Shown: positions 18,666 to 26,805 of the stretch, one piece after another
How positions within the stretch are numbered: position 1 is the stretch's first letter
Layout of the letters: the number at the start of each line of letters is the position of its first letter
Origin: Lentisphaeria bacterium
GTDB lineage: Bacteria > Verrucomicrobiota > Lentisphaeria > Victivallales > UBA1829
Direction: 5' to 3'
DNA length: 48,594 nt
Assembly (NCBI GenBank): GCA_017456805.1
Contig: JAFTIQ010000011.1
Location: 1 to 48,594 of the forward strand
Program-made: the position numbers and the translations under genes
The notes under the pieces: model-generated
Databases searched by the model: none
What the model saw: the letters and a program-made list of their open reading frames with translations, nothing else
What the model was told of the DNA's origin: nothing

Positions 18666-18667
18666 AT
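18640..18667 (-). other. dif-like XerC/XerD site 2 (inverted)
   Basis: Read on the minus strand: ATGTCGCATAA, TATTCA, TTATGTTGAAT. It has the same central six bases as site 1 and one mismatch in the XerD-type arm. The XerD-type arms of the two sites face each other across 79 bp. Confidence 0.7.
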
Positions 18668-18781
18668 TGATAAGGATTCAGAAAACTGCATTTTCCTATT
18701 CAGAATTCATTTTTTCAGCTTTTATTTTTCGCAAGTCTCTATCACGATTTCAAGATGAAACAAAAAATAGAAAGGAAAAAG

Positions 18782-19417
18782 ATGAAAAATCAAAAAAAAT
18801 GCCAGCTGTTTGCTGCAGTTGAACTGATCGTTATCATTGTAATCGTTGTTGGTCTTCTTGCAGTCGTAATGTTTTTTTGTGCAAAAAATGCCGCTAATGA
18901 AAAGAAACAGCGTTACAATTGTCAAATGAACTTCAAACAGATCGCTCAAGCTTTCGCAAACTATACTGCTTCCGAAGACAGTCATTATCCTGTTTATAGT
19001 GATAATTATGGAACGGATTATAAAAAGGGAAGCCGGGCACTTGCGATTCTCCTGAAAACAGGCGAACTTACCGATTTCAGTGTCTTTATCTGTCCGTCAA
19101 CAAAAATGAGTCCGGCAAAATCAGTGGATTCCTTTGTCGGTCACACCTCTTATGCTTATGTTCCCGGTCTTGACAAATTCTCTGCATCTGCTGACTCCGG
19201 CATCATGGCTGATGGGCATGGTTATTCCAAAAAGCCCAATCATGAGATGTTTGGGCATATACTCTTTGCCGATGGTCATGTTGGCATTAACCTAGGAACA
19301 AAAGCAAGGAACTGGATTGAAAAAGCAAATTGGAAAAAAGCTCAGCGTAATGTTGATGAAAGCTGGCTGGAAACCAGAACGGAAGAACGATATCAAATTG
19401 GCCCCCGTATCAACTGA
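18782..19417 (+). CDS. Degenerate pseudopilin-like protein with H-X9-DG motif
   Basis: The product has 211 residues. I chose ATG 18782 because AAAGGA lies 6 bp upstream; an earlier in-frame ATG (18755) lacks one. It has a single N-terminal hydrophobic helix (about 13-32) with a VELIV core in place of the usual FTLIELLVV prepilin motif; E5-type glutamate is kept. Near the C-terminus, HEMFGHILFADG fits H-X9-DG, the hallmark of Planctomycetes/Lentisphaerota type II pseudopilin-like proteins. It is probably an inner-membrane-anchored exported protein. Whether prepilin peptidase processes it is doubtful, because the leader is altered. Base use is AT-rich, as in the next three genes. Confidence 0.75.
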   Translation: MKNQKKCQLFAAVELIVIIVIVVGLLAVVMFFCAKNAANEKKQRYNCQMNFKQIAQAFANYTASEDSHYPVYSDNYGTDYKKGSRALAILLKTGELTDFSVFICPSTKMSPAKSVDSFVGHTSYAYVPGLDKFSASADSGIMADGHGYSKKPNHEMFGHILFADGHVGINLGTKARNWIEKANWKKAQRNVDESWLETRTEERYQIGPRIN

Positions 19418-19461
19418 TATTTTATATCGTAAGATAAAAAACAATTCTGGAGTTTTGCAAA

Positions 19462-20055
19462 ATGAAAAAATTTTTAAACTGGATAGCAGCAGCTCTTATC
19501 GTCTTCGGAAGTTATAAGTTCTATGAAATGTATAATATCAAAAAGATTGAAAAAGAAATAAAAGGAACAAAAATAGGAGAATATTTAAAAACTATTTACG
19601 GTGATATTACGGTGGAAGATGTGGTGTTGGTAAAAGATAAAAACAAAGAGAAGACCTATACAGGAATCGTTACTTTCAAAAGGAACGGAAAGAGTTGTAC
19701 GCGTCCAATTAAAGTTACCTATGACAGTCAATTCAGAGGAAAAGAAATCGAATATCAATACGGTTTGGACTTCCGCTGTTATCTGGAAAATAAAGATATT
19801 CTGCTGGAGGATGTTGATGTATTTTACAAGGATTTAAAATTTAAGAGTCGTTCGGGCCTTTATCATTTTGATCTTATTGAGACAAAATACATTTCTCCCG
19901 GAGTCGTCCGCTGTACGCTCAAATGCAATAATACCTCACCAATTCACTTCCCAAACAATCACAAACAGGGAAGTACATTTATTGCAGATTTGCATATTAC
20001 GGTTGCAAATGATGGGGACAGCATTACTTACGAATTACAAGATGTTTCGGAGTAA
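19462..20055 (+). CDS. Membrane-anchored protein of unknown function
   Basis: The 197-residue protein has one N-terminal membrane segment (about 5-20). A lysine-rich stretch and a soluble, strand-rich domain follow, with the pattern YTGIVTFKRNGKS, YQYGLDF and ISPGVVRCTLK. I recognise no family. Codon use is AT-rich. It lies 44 bp after the pseudopilin-like gene and 6 bp before the next zinc-ribbon gene, so it belongs to one transcript with them. Confidence 0.7.
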   Translation: MKKFLNWIAAALIVFGSYKFYEMYNIKKIEKEIKGTKIGEYLKTIYGDITVEDVVLVKDKNKEKTYTGIVTFKRNGKSCTRPIKVTYDSQFRGKEIEYQYGLDFRCYLENKDILLEDVDVFYKDLKFKSRSGLYHFDLIETKYISPGVVRCTLKCNNTSPIHFPNNHKQGSTFIADLHITVANDGDSITYELQDVSE

Positions 20056-20061
20056 AAGAAT

Positions 20062-20577
20062 ATGGAAAATTTCAATTTCAAATTCAATTGTCCGCATTGC
20101 GGAACAAGGTTGAAGGCGGAACAGGATTGGTTTGGCTCAACAATTGAGTGCCCGATTTGTCATAAAGATATCCTTGTTGACGCCGCTCTTTTTCAACAGC
20201 CAAAGCAGCAGATCAGTATAAAGCAAAATCCTTATGGACAGAATCCTTATGGGCAGAATCCTTATGGACAGAATCCTTATGGGCAGAATCCTTATGGGCA
20301 GAATCCTTATGGGCAGAATCCTTATGGATATCCCAATTCAATGTCTCAAAACAGATATAATAAATCCTGCGATTGCTGCAGCGGTTGGGAAATTTTCTTC
20401 GTATATTTTGCCGTTACATGCTTTACTCCTTTACTCGGAATGATTGTTATCTGTATTTTCTATGAAGTACAGAAAAAACATTTTCCGAATAAAGCCAGAC
20501 AAATTCACCATCATGCCTGGATGGCAGTGATAATCAACCTCTTTTTGGGCTTTTTATTAATGCTCGCAGCTGTATGA
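20062..20577 (+). CDS. Zinc-ribbon protein with NPYGQ repeats and C-terminal membrane segments
   Basis: The 171-residue protein has an N-terminal zinc ribbon (C10/C13/C30/C33 around [14 protein letters not shown]). A linker of six NPYGQ units plus NPYGY follows (about residues 56-90). Then come a Cys-rich patch (SCDCCSGW) and two hydrophobic segments (about 110-132 and 151-170). The first 36 coding bases of the ribbon core (20095-20130) are identical to those in the next gene (20639-20674), showing a recent partial duplication or conversion. Same plan as 3675-4955. Function unknown; a membrane-linked scaffold is inference. Confidence 0.78.
   Translation: MENFNFKFNCPHCGTRLKAEQDWFGSTIECPICHKDILVDAALFQQPKQQISIKQNPYGQNPYGQNPYGQNPYGQNPYGQNPYGQNPYGYPNSMSQNRYNKSCDCCSGWEIFFVYFAVTCFTPLLGMIVICIFYEVQKKHFPNKARQIHHHAWMAVIINLFLGFLLMLAAV
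20227..20331 (+). repeat. 15-bp coding tandem repeat (7 units)
   Basis: Seven units of AATCCTTATGG(A/G)CAG (the last ends in NPYGY) encode NPYGQ. Spacer-free and in frame, so not a CRISPR array. Alternate A/G at one position suggests slippage-type growth. Confidence 0.92.
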
Positions 20578-20611
20578 TGAAAATTATCGTATGGAGGAAA
20601 AAACACTACCC

Positions 20612-22225
20612 ATGGAAAAATTAAAATTCAGCTGTCCTCATTGCGGAACAAGGTTGAAGGCGGAACAGGATTGGCTTGGTTCAATCATTGAATGTCCGAA
20701 GTGCCGCCGGGATATTCGCCTGGACAGAAATTTGCTGTCTCAGCAGCAGGATCAGCAAAGTAACATGAGCAGACCGAATCCTTATGAGGATCCCTACTCC
20801 GGGAATCCCTATGCACAGCGAAACAGATGGCGCAACTACGACTATGAACAGCAAGGATACAAAAGTCAGACCGGTTGCGGTACATTTTTTTTCATTTTTC
20901 TATTGATTGCCGGAGTATTGGGCGGTCTCTGGCTGGTGAACCCGAATTTAGTTGAGGGCTGGATTCCCGGTTCCGGAGCTTCGCACTATAATGCCGGTGT
21001 AAAACGGTTCAAAGACCAGGAATATGCCGAAGCGATAAAATGCTTGCGGGAAGGGGCTGAGAAAGGCAACGGTGATGCACAAGCACTATTAGGGTGCTGC
21101 TATGTTGTCGGGATGACCGATATTCCTCAAGATTCAGTGAAAGCCATATTTTGGCTCCGGCAGGCGGCAGAGCAGAACAATCCGGCGGGCTTAGTTATGT
21201 TAGGAATGTCCTACGAAAAAGGAATTCTTTCAACGCAAGACACTTCCAAAGCAAATAAACTTTTCAAAAAGGGGATTCCGGGGCTTCTTAAATCTGCTGA
21301 AAGAGGGGATTTTCTGTCGCAATTCTTACTTGGACTTGCTTATCTGACCGGTAATGGTGTTTTCAAAAACGGGGCGAAGGCAGAACTCTGGCTGAAAAAA
21401 GCTGCAGAACAGGATTTTGTATGGGCGCAGCTGGGATTAGCCGCAGAATATAAAAAGGGTACAGAGATCCCTAAGAATGAATCGGAAGCAGTGCGTTGGG
21501 TAAAAAAAGCTGCAGAACTGGGCAATGCAGAAGCACAATATCTTTTGGGAGAATGTTTTTCAGATGGTTCCGGAGTAACAGCTAATCAATTCCTGGCATT
21601 CAACTGGTATCGAAAAGCCGCAGAGCAAGGACTGGCTGAAGCTCAAAAAAAATTGGGGGAATGTTATCAGAAAGGATATGGAACAGAAAAAGATTATGAT
21701 CAGGCTCTCAACTGGTATCGAAAAGCCGCTGAACAAGGCGATGCAGAAGCACAATTCAGAGTTGCAGGCAGTTATTTGGAAAATTTCCAAACATTCAAAA
21801 ATGCAAAAGAATTTCTCTATTGGTGTCAGAAGTCTGCCAATCAGGGGCATGCGAAAGCTCTACTTATGATGGGGATATATTACCTTCACCAGGAAAACAA
21901 CAAATATGAAGCCGAAATTTGGTTTTCAATGTCTATTAGAGGACTTCGCAGACTCTCAGATGATGAAGATGATGAGGCTAAAGTTCTTCTTGGATTATGC
22001 TATATTGGCGGATGGGGAGTAGAAAAAAATGCCACCTATGGGGTTTCATTATTCCGCACCGCAGCAAACCGGGGAAATGATGTTGCACAATATATGCTGG
22101 GAATGTGTTATGAATATGGAACCGGTGTAGTTTCGCGAGATATTTACCAAGCAAGGGAATGGTATCGGAAAGCCGCAAACCAGGGAAATCAAGCAGCAAA
22201 AGATGCATTGAGAAGGCTTTGGTAA
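20612..22225 (+). CDS. Zinc-ribbon, membrane-anchored Sel1-repeat protein
   Basis: The product has 537 residues from ATG 20612, chosen because the paralog at 20062 begins at the same alignment position. ATG 20591 in the same frame is an alternative, and GGAGG (20594-20598) sits 13 bp before 20612. Domains: zinc ribbon C8/C11/C28/C31, a short N/Y/P-rich linker (NPYEDPYSGNPYAQ), one membrane helix (about 92-111), then about ten Sel1-like repeats to the end (for example AEAIKCLREGAEKGNGDAQALLG-type units with A-W-Y/L-RKAAEQG). Sel1 repeats are alpha solenoids for protein-protein contact. The solenoid would lie on the far side of the membrane from the ribbon, which is an unusual combination. It ends at a shared terminator. 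Confidence 0.85.
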   Translation: MEKLKFSCPHCGTRLKAEQDWLGSIIECPKCRRDIRLDRNLLSQQQDQQSNMSRPNPYEDPYSGNPYAQRNRWRNYDYEQQGYKSQTGCGTFFFIFLLIAGVLGGLWLVNPNLVEGWIPGSGASHYNAGVKRFKDQEYAEAIKCLREGAEKGNGDAQALLGCCYVVGMTDIPQDSVKAIFWLRQAAEQNNPAGLVMLGMSYEKGILSTQDTSKANKLFKKGIPGLLKSAERGDFLSQFLLGLAYLTGNGVFKNGAKAELWLKKAAEQDFVWAQLGLAAEYKKGTEIPKNESEAVRWVKKAAELGNAEAQYLLGECFSDGSGVTANQFLAFNWYRKAAEQGLAEAQKKLGECYQKGYGTEKDYDQALNWYRKAAEQGDAEAQFRVAGSYLENFQTFKNAKEFLYWCQKSANQGHAKALLMMGIYYLHQENNKYEAEIWFSMSIRGLRRLSDDEDDEAKVLLGLCYIGGWGVEKNATYGVSLFRTAANRGNDVAQYMLGMCYEYGTGVVSRDIYQAREWYRKAANQGNQAAKDALRRLW

Positions 22226-22256
22226 AAAAGTCCGGAAATAAAATATTGGACAATAA

Positions 22257-22297
22257 AAAAACGTTCGCAGAACCAAATCGTTTTGCGAACGTTTTTG
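22257..22297. terminator. Bidirectional intrinsic terminator
   Basis: Arms AAAAACGTTCGCA (22257-22269) and TGCGAACGTTTTT (22284-22296) pair over 13 bp with A/T runs at both edges. It lies between the convergent genes ending at 22225 (+) and 22316 (-). Confidence 0.93.
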
Positions 22298-22315
22298 GCT
22301 TTATTCGGTTTTCTC

Positions 22316-22852
22316 TCAAAAGAGATCGTCATCCATCTCAAGTTCAAGATCTTCGATCCATACTTCACTTCCGGGAGCAACTGTAAAACAGGGGCGGATC
22401 CTGCTGACAACTCCCTGAGAAGAAGGATTGATCTTCAATTTGAACTTGATCTCTTTCCAGTTACCCGTCAGATTGATCGTCTTGGATTCCGCTTTGACAC
22501 CGGAAAGAAAACCATCTTTATCCGTGTAAGTGTAGTAGGAAAATGTGATAGATCCCTTTCCCTTGACATCAGCGGAGATTTCCAGATATTCTCCGACTTT
22601 GACAGGGACGCCTGCCTGCATGTAGTAAGCTGTGGATTTTCCGGCAGGGGTGACCACATGAAATGCTTTTTCATCGGCTTCGCTGCCAATCACGATTTCA
22701 CCTTTTCCCTGAAACGCTTTGACAGATTTGTTGAATGTCCAGCCGGGAATCACATCCGCACCCAGCTTCGCCTGTTCCAATTGTACTGGAATGTCCCGTG
22801 CACTGACAAGAGCCATGCACCCGACTGCAAGAGTCATCAATGTTTTTTTCAT
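22316..22852 (-). CDS. Small secreted jelly-roll-like protein (paralog A)
   Basis: The 178-residue protein has a signal peptide (about 1-18, LVSA-RDI). A single beta-sandwich-like domain follows, with IPGWTFN near its start and paired aromatic/hydrophobic strands (AYYMQAGVPVKVGEYLEISA, NWKEIKFKLKI) as in CBM4/9/22-type domains. It resembles the jelly-roll repeats at the end of the 167-3397 protein. It lies 30 bp after its paralog 22883-23416. Glycan binding is inference; no catalytic motif is seen. Confidence 0.75.
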   Translation of the reverse strand: MKKTLMTLAVGCMALVSARDIPVQLEQAKLGADVIPGWTFNKSVKAFQGKGEIVIGSEADEKAFHVVTPAGKSTAYYMQAGVPVKVGEYLEISADVKGKGSITFSYYTYTDKDGFLSGVKAESKTINLTGNWKEIKFKLKINPSSQGVVSRIRPCFTVAPGSEVWIEDLELEMDDDLF

Positions 22853-22882
22853 GTTTCAGATCCTTTCCTCAATTTTTAAGCT

Positions 22883-23416
22883 TTATTTTGCTGAGGGGGT
22901 CAAATTAATAGAGATATCTTCCATGATCACTTCGGAATTCGGCCGCAGGGTGATCATCGGACGAACATATTTCAATTCGCCCTTCTGAGCCGGAACGACA
23001 GTGATCTTGCATGAGATTTCCTGCCAGTCAGACTGCAATTTGAAACTGCGGGAACTTTCCGGAGCGGCCTGAAGATAAACGTGTTTATCGCCGTAATTAT
23101 AATAGCCGAGGATCAGAGTTCCTTTTCCTTTGACTCTGGCAGTAAATTCAATAACATCTCCGACTTTGGAAGGGACAGCTTTCGTATAAAACGCTGTCAT
23201 CCGTGTGGTAGTTGTGAATTTGAACGCTTTGGTTCCTTCCTTGCTTCCGGCAATGATTTCTCCCTTTCCGACACCGTCTTTGTGTCCGAATGTGTTTATA
23301 TTCCAGCCGGGCATTTTACTGTCGCCGATCTTCGCCTTATCCAATCCGATGGGGAAATCTTCTGCAGAAAGCAGAGCAGCACATGCAAAAATGAGAGGGA
23401 TCAAACTCTTTTTCAT
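22883..23416 (-). CDS. Small secreted jelly-roll-like protein (paralog B)
   Basis: The 177-residue protein has a signal peptide (about 1-18, LLSA-EDF) and the same domain as its downstream neighbour: MPGWNIN, GKGEII-GS, AFYTKAVPSKVGDVIEF, YYNYGDK and DWQEISCKI align with paralog A. First gene of a two-gene operon with a good promoter (23479-23507). The pair looks like a tandem duplication. Function unknown; a secreted sugar-binding domain is likely. Confidence 0.75.
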   Translation of the reverse strand: MKKSLIPLIFACAALLSAEDFPIGLDKAKIGDSKMPGWNINTFGHKDGVGKGEIIAGSKEGTKAFKFTTTTRMTAFYTKAVPSKVGDVIEFTARVKGKGTLILGYYNYGDKHVYLQAAPESSRSFKLQSDWQEISCKITVVPAQKGELKYVRPMITLRPNSEVIMEDISINLTPSAK

Positions 23417-23478
23417 AATAAAAACCTTTCTTTATTCTGTGTTGAAGATCCTGAAGATCTTTTTCTAAACTGCAGAGT

Positions 23479-23507
23479 AAGATAATCTCTCAGACAAAAG
23501 ATTGCAA
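23479..23507 (-). promoter_or_regulatory. Promoter of the small secreted paralog pair
   Basis: Minus strand: TTGCAA (23507-23502), 17-bp spacer, TATCTT (23484-23479). Confidence 0.7.
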
Positions 23508-23551
23508 GTAAAGATCAGTTTTTTTTCAGAAAAAAATATATGCAGATCCGG

Positions 23552-23995
23552 TTAAAAGGCGGGATCCTGAATCCGGAATGTTCTGATTTCCGGAGCTTTC
23601 TCATCACGGATCACATCGATCCGGATGGTTTTTCCGGGAGGATAAAGTCCTTCTCCGCGTTCGGGCCATTCGATCACACAAAAAGCGTTGGAATCTTCCA
23701 GAAACTCATCGATCCCGAATGCCAAAGCGGAATCAGGATCATCGATCCGGTAGAGATCCATGTGATACAACATACCGCCGGAAGGGATCATATATTCCTG
23801 AACAATGGTAAAGGTCGGACTGGAAACCGGTTCCATGATTCCCAACCCGCGGGCGAATCCGCGGGTAAACGCAGTTTTTCCCGCACCGAGTCCTCCGAAA
23901 AGAAGAATAACTGTTCCGCGTTTCAGGGATTTTGCAAGTTCTCCGGCATACTGTTCTGTCTCTTCCGGGGAATGGGTCACAAATTCGTTCATCAT
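23552..23995 (-). CDS. tsaE: tRNA threonylcarbamoyladenosine biosynthesis ATPase TsaE
   Basis: The 147-residue P-loop ATPase drives TsaB-TsaD turnover in t6A37 formation on ANN-decoding tRNAs. Walker A is GGLGAGKTAF (about 34-43), followed by the family's SPTFTIVQEY and YHMDLYRI blocks and the C-terminal VIEWPERG motif. Two adjacent ATGs (23995, 23992) are possible starts. It begins 8 bp after the NfeD-like gene and is last in the minus-strand operon; tsaB and tsaD are not in the window. Confidence 0.96.
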   Translation of the reverse strand: MMNEFVTHSPEETEQYAGELAKSLKRGTVILLFGGLGAGKTAFTRGFARGLGIMEPVSSPTFTIVQEYMIPSGGMLYHMDLYRIDDPDSALAFGIDEFLEDSNAFCVIEWPERGEGLYPPGKTIRIDVIRDEKAPEIRTFRIQDPAF

Positions 23996-24003
23996 CGTTC
24001 AGC

Positions 24004-24594
24004 TCAAAGTTTTTCGACACGGTAAAGTGTCTGGTCAATAACCTCAATAATTTTGACCGGAGTCCCTGTCGGGATGGGTTCTTCCGCAACTGCGGCGACT
24101 TCCCGGGTTGCTCCGCCAATGGTAACAGTGATCTTGCCCCGCTCGTTTCCGCCGGGGATCTGCAGATAAACAGTTCCGGATTTTCCGACAAAATCATCTT
24201 TTTTCACGTTCCCGGACTGTTGCAGCTTCATCATTCCCCAGATCGCCAGAGCAGTCAAACTCATAGCGATAAAGCCGAAGAGAAACGCCGCCCCGAATCC
24301 CCAGAGTCCATGATGTCCCCAGAGAACTCCGCACCAGCCGAACACACTGACAAATGCCAGGATCGCGCGCAAGCTCAGAAAATGGAAATCCTCATATCCG
24401 GTATCAAGATGATCCCCGGCATCGAATGTTCCATCCTCTGCAACCTCAGCAGGGTTATCCACACCGCCCAATGAGGCAAAGATCAGATTCAAAACAAAAA
24501 ACAGGGATCCTCCGACGGCAAGCCCCCAGTAAAGACTCATCACGGTATTACCCGCAAAAAAATTGCTGAGTGTATTGAAAATATCCTGAATCAT
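24004..24594 (-). CDS. NfeD-like membrane protein
   Basis: The 196-residue protein has about four hydrophobic segments (roughly 18-40, 72-90, 95-118 with a Gly-rich turn) and a C-terminal OB-fold-like beta domain (about 130-196, GKSGTVYLQIPGG...VKIIEVIDQTLYRVE). This matches short NfeD/YuaF-type proteins, which usually partner flotillins in membrane microdomains. No flotillin gene is adjacent here. AGGAG precedes the ATG. It is part of the tsaE operon, 9 bp from tsaE. Confidence 0.75.
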   Translation of the reverse strand: MIQDIFNTLSNFFAGNTVMSLYWGLAVGGSLFFVLNLIFASLGGVDNPAEVAEDGTFDAGDHLDTGYEDFHFLSLRAILAFVSVFGWCGVLWGHHGLWGFGAAFLFGFIAMSLTALAIWGMMKLQQSGNVKKDDFVGKSGTVYLQIPGGNERGKITVTIGGATREVAAVAEEPIPTGTPVKIIEVIDQTLYRVEKL

Positions 24595-24602
24595 CTGCGT
24601 TC

Positions 24603-24696
24603 TCCTGTTTTCAGTTTATATTATTGTATCGGAAGACTTGTACCACGTTTTACAGTAGCACAAGTCTTTTCTTTTTCAAATGGGATTCCGGGAAAA
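24603..24696. other. Intergenic hairpin between rdgC-like and nfeD-like genes
   Basis: AAGACTTGT near 24630-24638 and ACAAGTCTT near 24659-24667 form a 9-bp stem, partly extended by imperfect inner pairing. The T-rich side (CTTTTCTTTTT) follows on the plus strand, so it is not a good terminator for the minus-strand operon. It may be a processing or partial-attenuation structure. Confidence 0.4.
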
Positions 24697-25803
24697 TCAA
24701 TAAGATTCTCTCTCGCTTGCCCATTTCCGGACATCCCGTTCAAAATCGGCACGGCCCGCACCCGTGACAGTATCAACAAACTTCTTGAAATATCCTTCCA
24801 CAGCAAGTTTCATGATATGCAGGTACATGACACGTTCTTCGAACAGGGAGTTCGGTTCATTTTCTTCCCCTTCCGGCAGATTGACTCCGCTGAATGTGAA
24901 TTTGTCCGCATCAAAGGTGAAGGTCCAGACTTCCTGATCTCTGACAAGCAGGATCTTTGCCCGTTTGAGTTTCTTTCCGACTGCCAGGGCGGCTTTTGCT
25001 TCGGCAGAAAGCTGGGGACAGCCCTTTTTCACGACGCTTTCTTCCGCACCCTGAGCTTCTCCGGAAGAAAATCCGAACACCAGAGGACCTTCGATCCCGA
25101 GCTGGAACGTTCCCCATTCCCCGAGATCAAGAGCTCCGCCATCGACTTCGGAAATGTACCAGAGCCAGGTCAGAAAATCTCTGCCCGGTGTGGGATCCAT
25201 TCCGGCAGCCGTGGTTTTTCCGCCGAAAATAATGTTCGGCAAAGCGTTCGCTTCTTCCTTATAGAAACGGATCATCATTTCATTGATCGTCACAGGGATC
25301 GGCTCAACATCCAGATCCTTGATAAAGCCGGAAACGATGGTATCCATGACTTTCTGGGAACCGGTCACAGCATACATTTCTCCGAATGCCCGGTTGACGG
25401 CGACCGTTGTTGCGCTGATCGTCGGAGGCATCTTCATCAGATTCTTTTCAATCGCCTCTTCCTTGATCTGTTTCTTCATCTGACGGGGGACGATCGCAGT
25501 CTGATTCGCCAGCATATAAGCCAGCTCATCCCGGCGGCAGATCGCACTGAGCAGAGAGGAAGGGATCTTCCGTTCCGCTTTCCGCAGATTGATATGAAGA
25601 TGTCCGCCAAGGACAGATGTATTTTCATCGATTTCTGTTTCCAGCAGATGACGACCGCTGACCCAGGCGATTTCCGGTTCATCTTTGACATTGTCAAGTT
25701 TCCCGGCTGCGCCCTGATTCAGGCGGGCAAGATAATCTTCCGGCAGAGGCGCGGAAAGATTGCAGAACGTGAGGGCAAAGGGCCCTTTTGTTTCAATCGG
25801 CAT
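24697..25803 (-). CDS. rdgC: RdgC-like recombination-associated protein
   Basis: The 368-residue protein matches the RdgC plan: a strand-rich N-terminal part, the basic PRQMKKQIKEEAIEK helix, PPTISATTVAVNR, then VTGSQKVMDTIVSGFIKDL with VEPIPVT, and the FLTWLWYISE block seen in RdgC relatives outside Gammaproteobacteria. E. coli RdgC is a ring-shaped DNA-binding protein that limits RecA activity. N-terminal similarity to E. coli is weak, so function is by family only. It lies 18 bp after the yhcH-like gene. Confidence 0.65.
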   Translation of the reverse strand: MPIETKGPFALTFCNLSAPLPEDYLARLNQGAAGKLDNVKDEPEIAWVSGRHLLETEIDENTSVLGGHLHINLRKAERKIPSSLLSAICRRDELAYMLANQTAIVPRQMKKQIKEEAIEKNLMKMPPTISATTVAVNRAFGEMYAVTGSQKVMDTIVSGFIKDLDVEPIPVTINEMMIRFYKEEANALPNIIFGGKTTAAGMDPTPGRDFLTWLWYISEVDGGALDLGEWGTFQLGIEGPLVFGFSSGEAQGAEESVVKKGCPQLSAEAKAALAVGKKLKRAKILLVRDQEVWTFTFDADKFTFSGVNLPEGEENEPNSLFEERVMYLHIMKLAVEGYFKKFVDTVTGAGRADFERDVRKWASERESY

Positions 25804-25821
25804 AAGACAACACCTTTTCTG

Positions 25822-26283
25822 TTAATTCAATTTCACTTTTGCAACGGCTTTCCGGATGGAAGCCACAGCACCGGAAGCAGGAGCAAATTTTCCATAATGC
25901 CCATCCTGAGGGAAGAAGATGGCAAACAATCCGGGAACCAGTTCCAGTTTGGAAACGGCTGACGGATCTGCTTTCTGAAACAGAACATCGCTTTCCGCGT
26001 TGTATTCCCGGGTCACAGGCAACCCTTCATTGAATGTCCAGGCAACAGCTTCTTTTCCGGAAAGGACGACCTGGATATCCGCATACTCTTTGTGAGCTTC
26101 AAGCTCTGCCGGATTCCAGGGTTCGGAAGCATCATATTCCATCACATTGATGTAAACCCGGTCAGAAATATCATGTCTTCCAACCGGGGTTTCGCCGTTC
26201 ATCTTCTGCAAAGCGGCAAATGCAATGCGGAAATCCTCTCCCAGTTGAGCCGGGTCAAATGTGGCAAAACTGTCTGCAATCAT
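25822..26283 (-). CDS. YhcH/YjgK/YiaL family protein
   Basis: The 153-residue protein has the family signatures LEAHKEYADIQ (cupin metal-binding His/Glu) and FFPQDGHYGKFAP. Family members are small cupin-like proteins often linked to sugar (sialic acid, 2,3-diketo-L-gulonate) use and, in E. coli, biofilm. The role here is unclear because its neighbours are not catabolic. It starts 3 bp after the ychJ-like stop, so the two are coupled. Confidence 0.92.
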   Translation of the reverse strand: MIADSFATFDPAQLGEDFRIAFAALQKMNGETPVGRHDISDRVYINVMEYDASEPWNPAELEAHKEYADIQVVLSGKEAVAWTFNEGLPVTREYNAESDVLFQKADPSAVSKLELVPGLFAIFFPQDGHYGKFAPASGAVASIRKAVAKVKLN

Positions 26284-26286
26284 CGG

Positions 26287-26778
26287 TTATCTCCCGCAGC
26301 ATTTTTTGTATTTTTTACCGCTTCCGCAGGGACAGGGAGCGTTCCGTTCGATTTTCGGCTTTGCACGGTAGGGCTGCGGTTTCACGAGCTGACCGTCATA
26401 GAAATACCAGGTTCCGTTTTTCTTGCGGAACTCAGAAAGCTCATGATGTTCCACCGGATTGCCCTGATCAGAGTAATGTGCAACGAATTCCACGGTTCCG
26501 ACTTCGGAATCTTCTGTGACAGGGGATTCGGAAAGGATATCGATTCCGGTCCAGACGGAACGTTCCGCCCAGTTTTTCATTTCTTCCACATCGATGGATT
26601 CTCTCTGGGAAGGATGGGTGGATTCCACCACATGATCGATTTCACCTTTTGCGTATGCAGAGTAACGGGACCGCATGAGTTCTGCCGGGGTGGCAGCTTT
26701 GCGGGTTCCTTTGATGATGGGTTCGCAGCATTCAGAATACTCTTTTCCTGAACAGCAGGGGCATTTTTCTTTGGTCAT
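26287..26778 (-). CDS. YchJ-family SEC-C motif protein
   Basis: The 163-residue protein has SEC-C zinc-binding motifs at both ends ([13 protein letters not shown] at 6-18 and [13 protein letters not shown] near 148-160) around an NTF2-like central domain ([11 protein letters not shown]...WYFYDGQ). This is the standard YchJ layout. Function is unknown; a metal-dependent housekeeping role is inferred. Second gene of the minus-strand operon, 27 bp after the kinase-like gene. Confidence 0.93.
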   Translation of the reverse strand: MTKEKCPCCSGKEYSECCEPIIKGTRKAATPAELMRSRYSAYAKGEIDHVVESTHPSQRESIDVEEMKNWAERSVWTGIDILSESPVTEDSEVGTVEFVAHYSDQGNPVEHHELSEFRKKNGTWYFYDGQLVKPQPYRAKPKIERNAPCPCGSGKKYKKCCGR

Positions 26779-26805
26779 TTTTTATCTCCATTCGGTTAAG
26801 TGTTT

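Larger units (their letters stand above)
18353..18781. other. AT-rich non-coding region at the island edge
   Basis: No credible gene is present; a 67-codon open frame (18413-18616) has no RBS and runs across the dif-like repeat. Near 18362-18386 the sequence TGTGACCCCAAAAATTTGG followed by GTTAA resembles the end of IS3-family elements, but no transposase or second end was seen. The pair of inverted dif-like sites lies at 18533-18667. The region separates GC-moderate glycan genes on the left from AT-rich genes on the right. Confidence 0.5.

Noticed and set aside
20227..20331. Possible CRISPR-like repeat
   Set aside because: Units are contiguous without spacers and in frame with a coding sequence.
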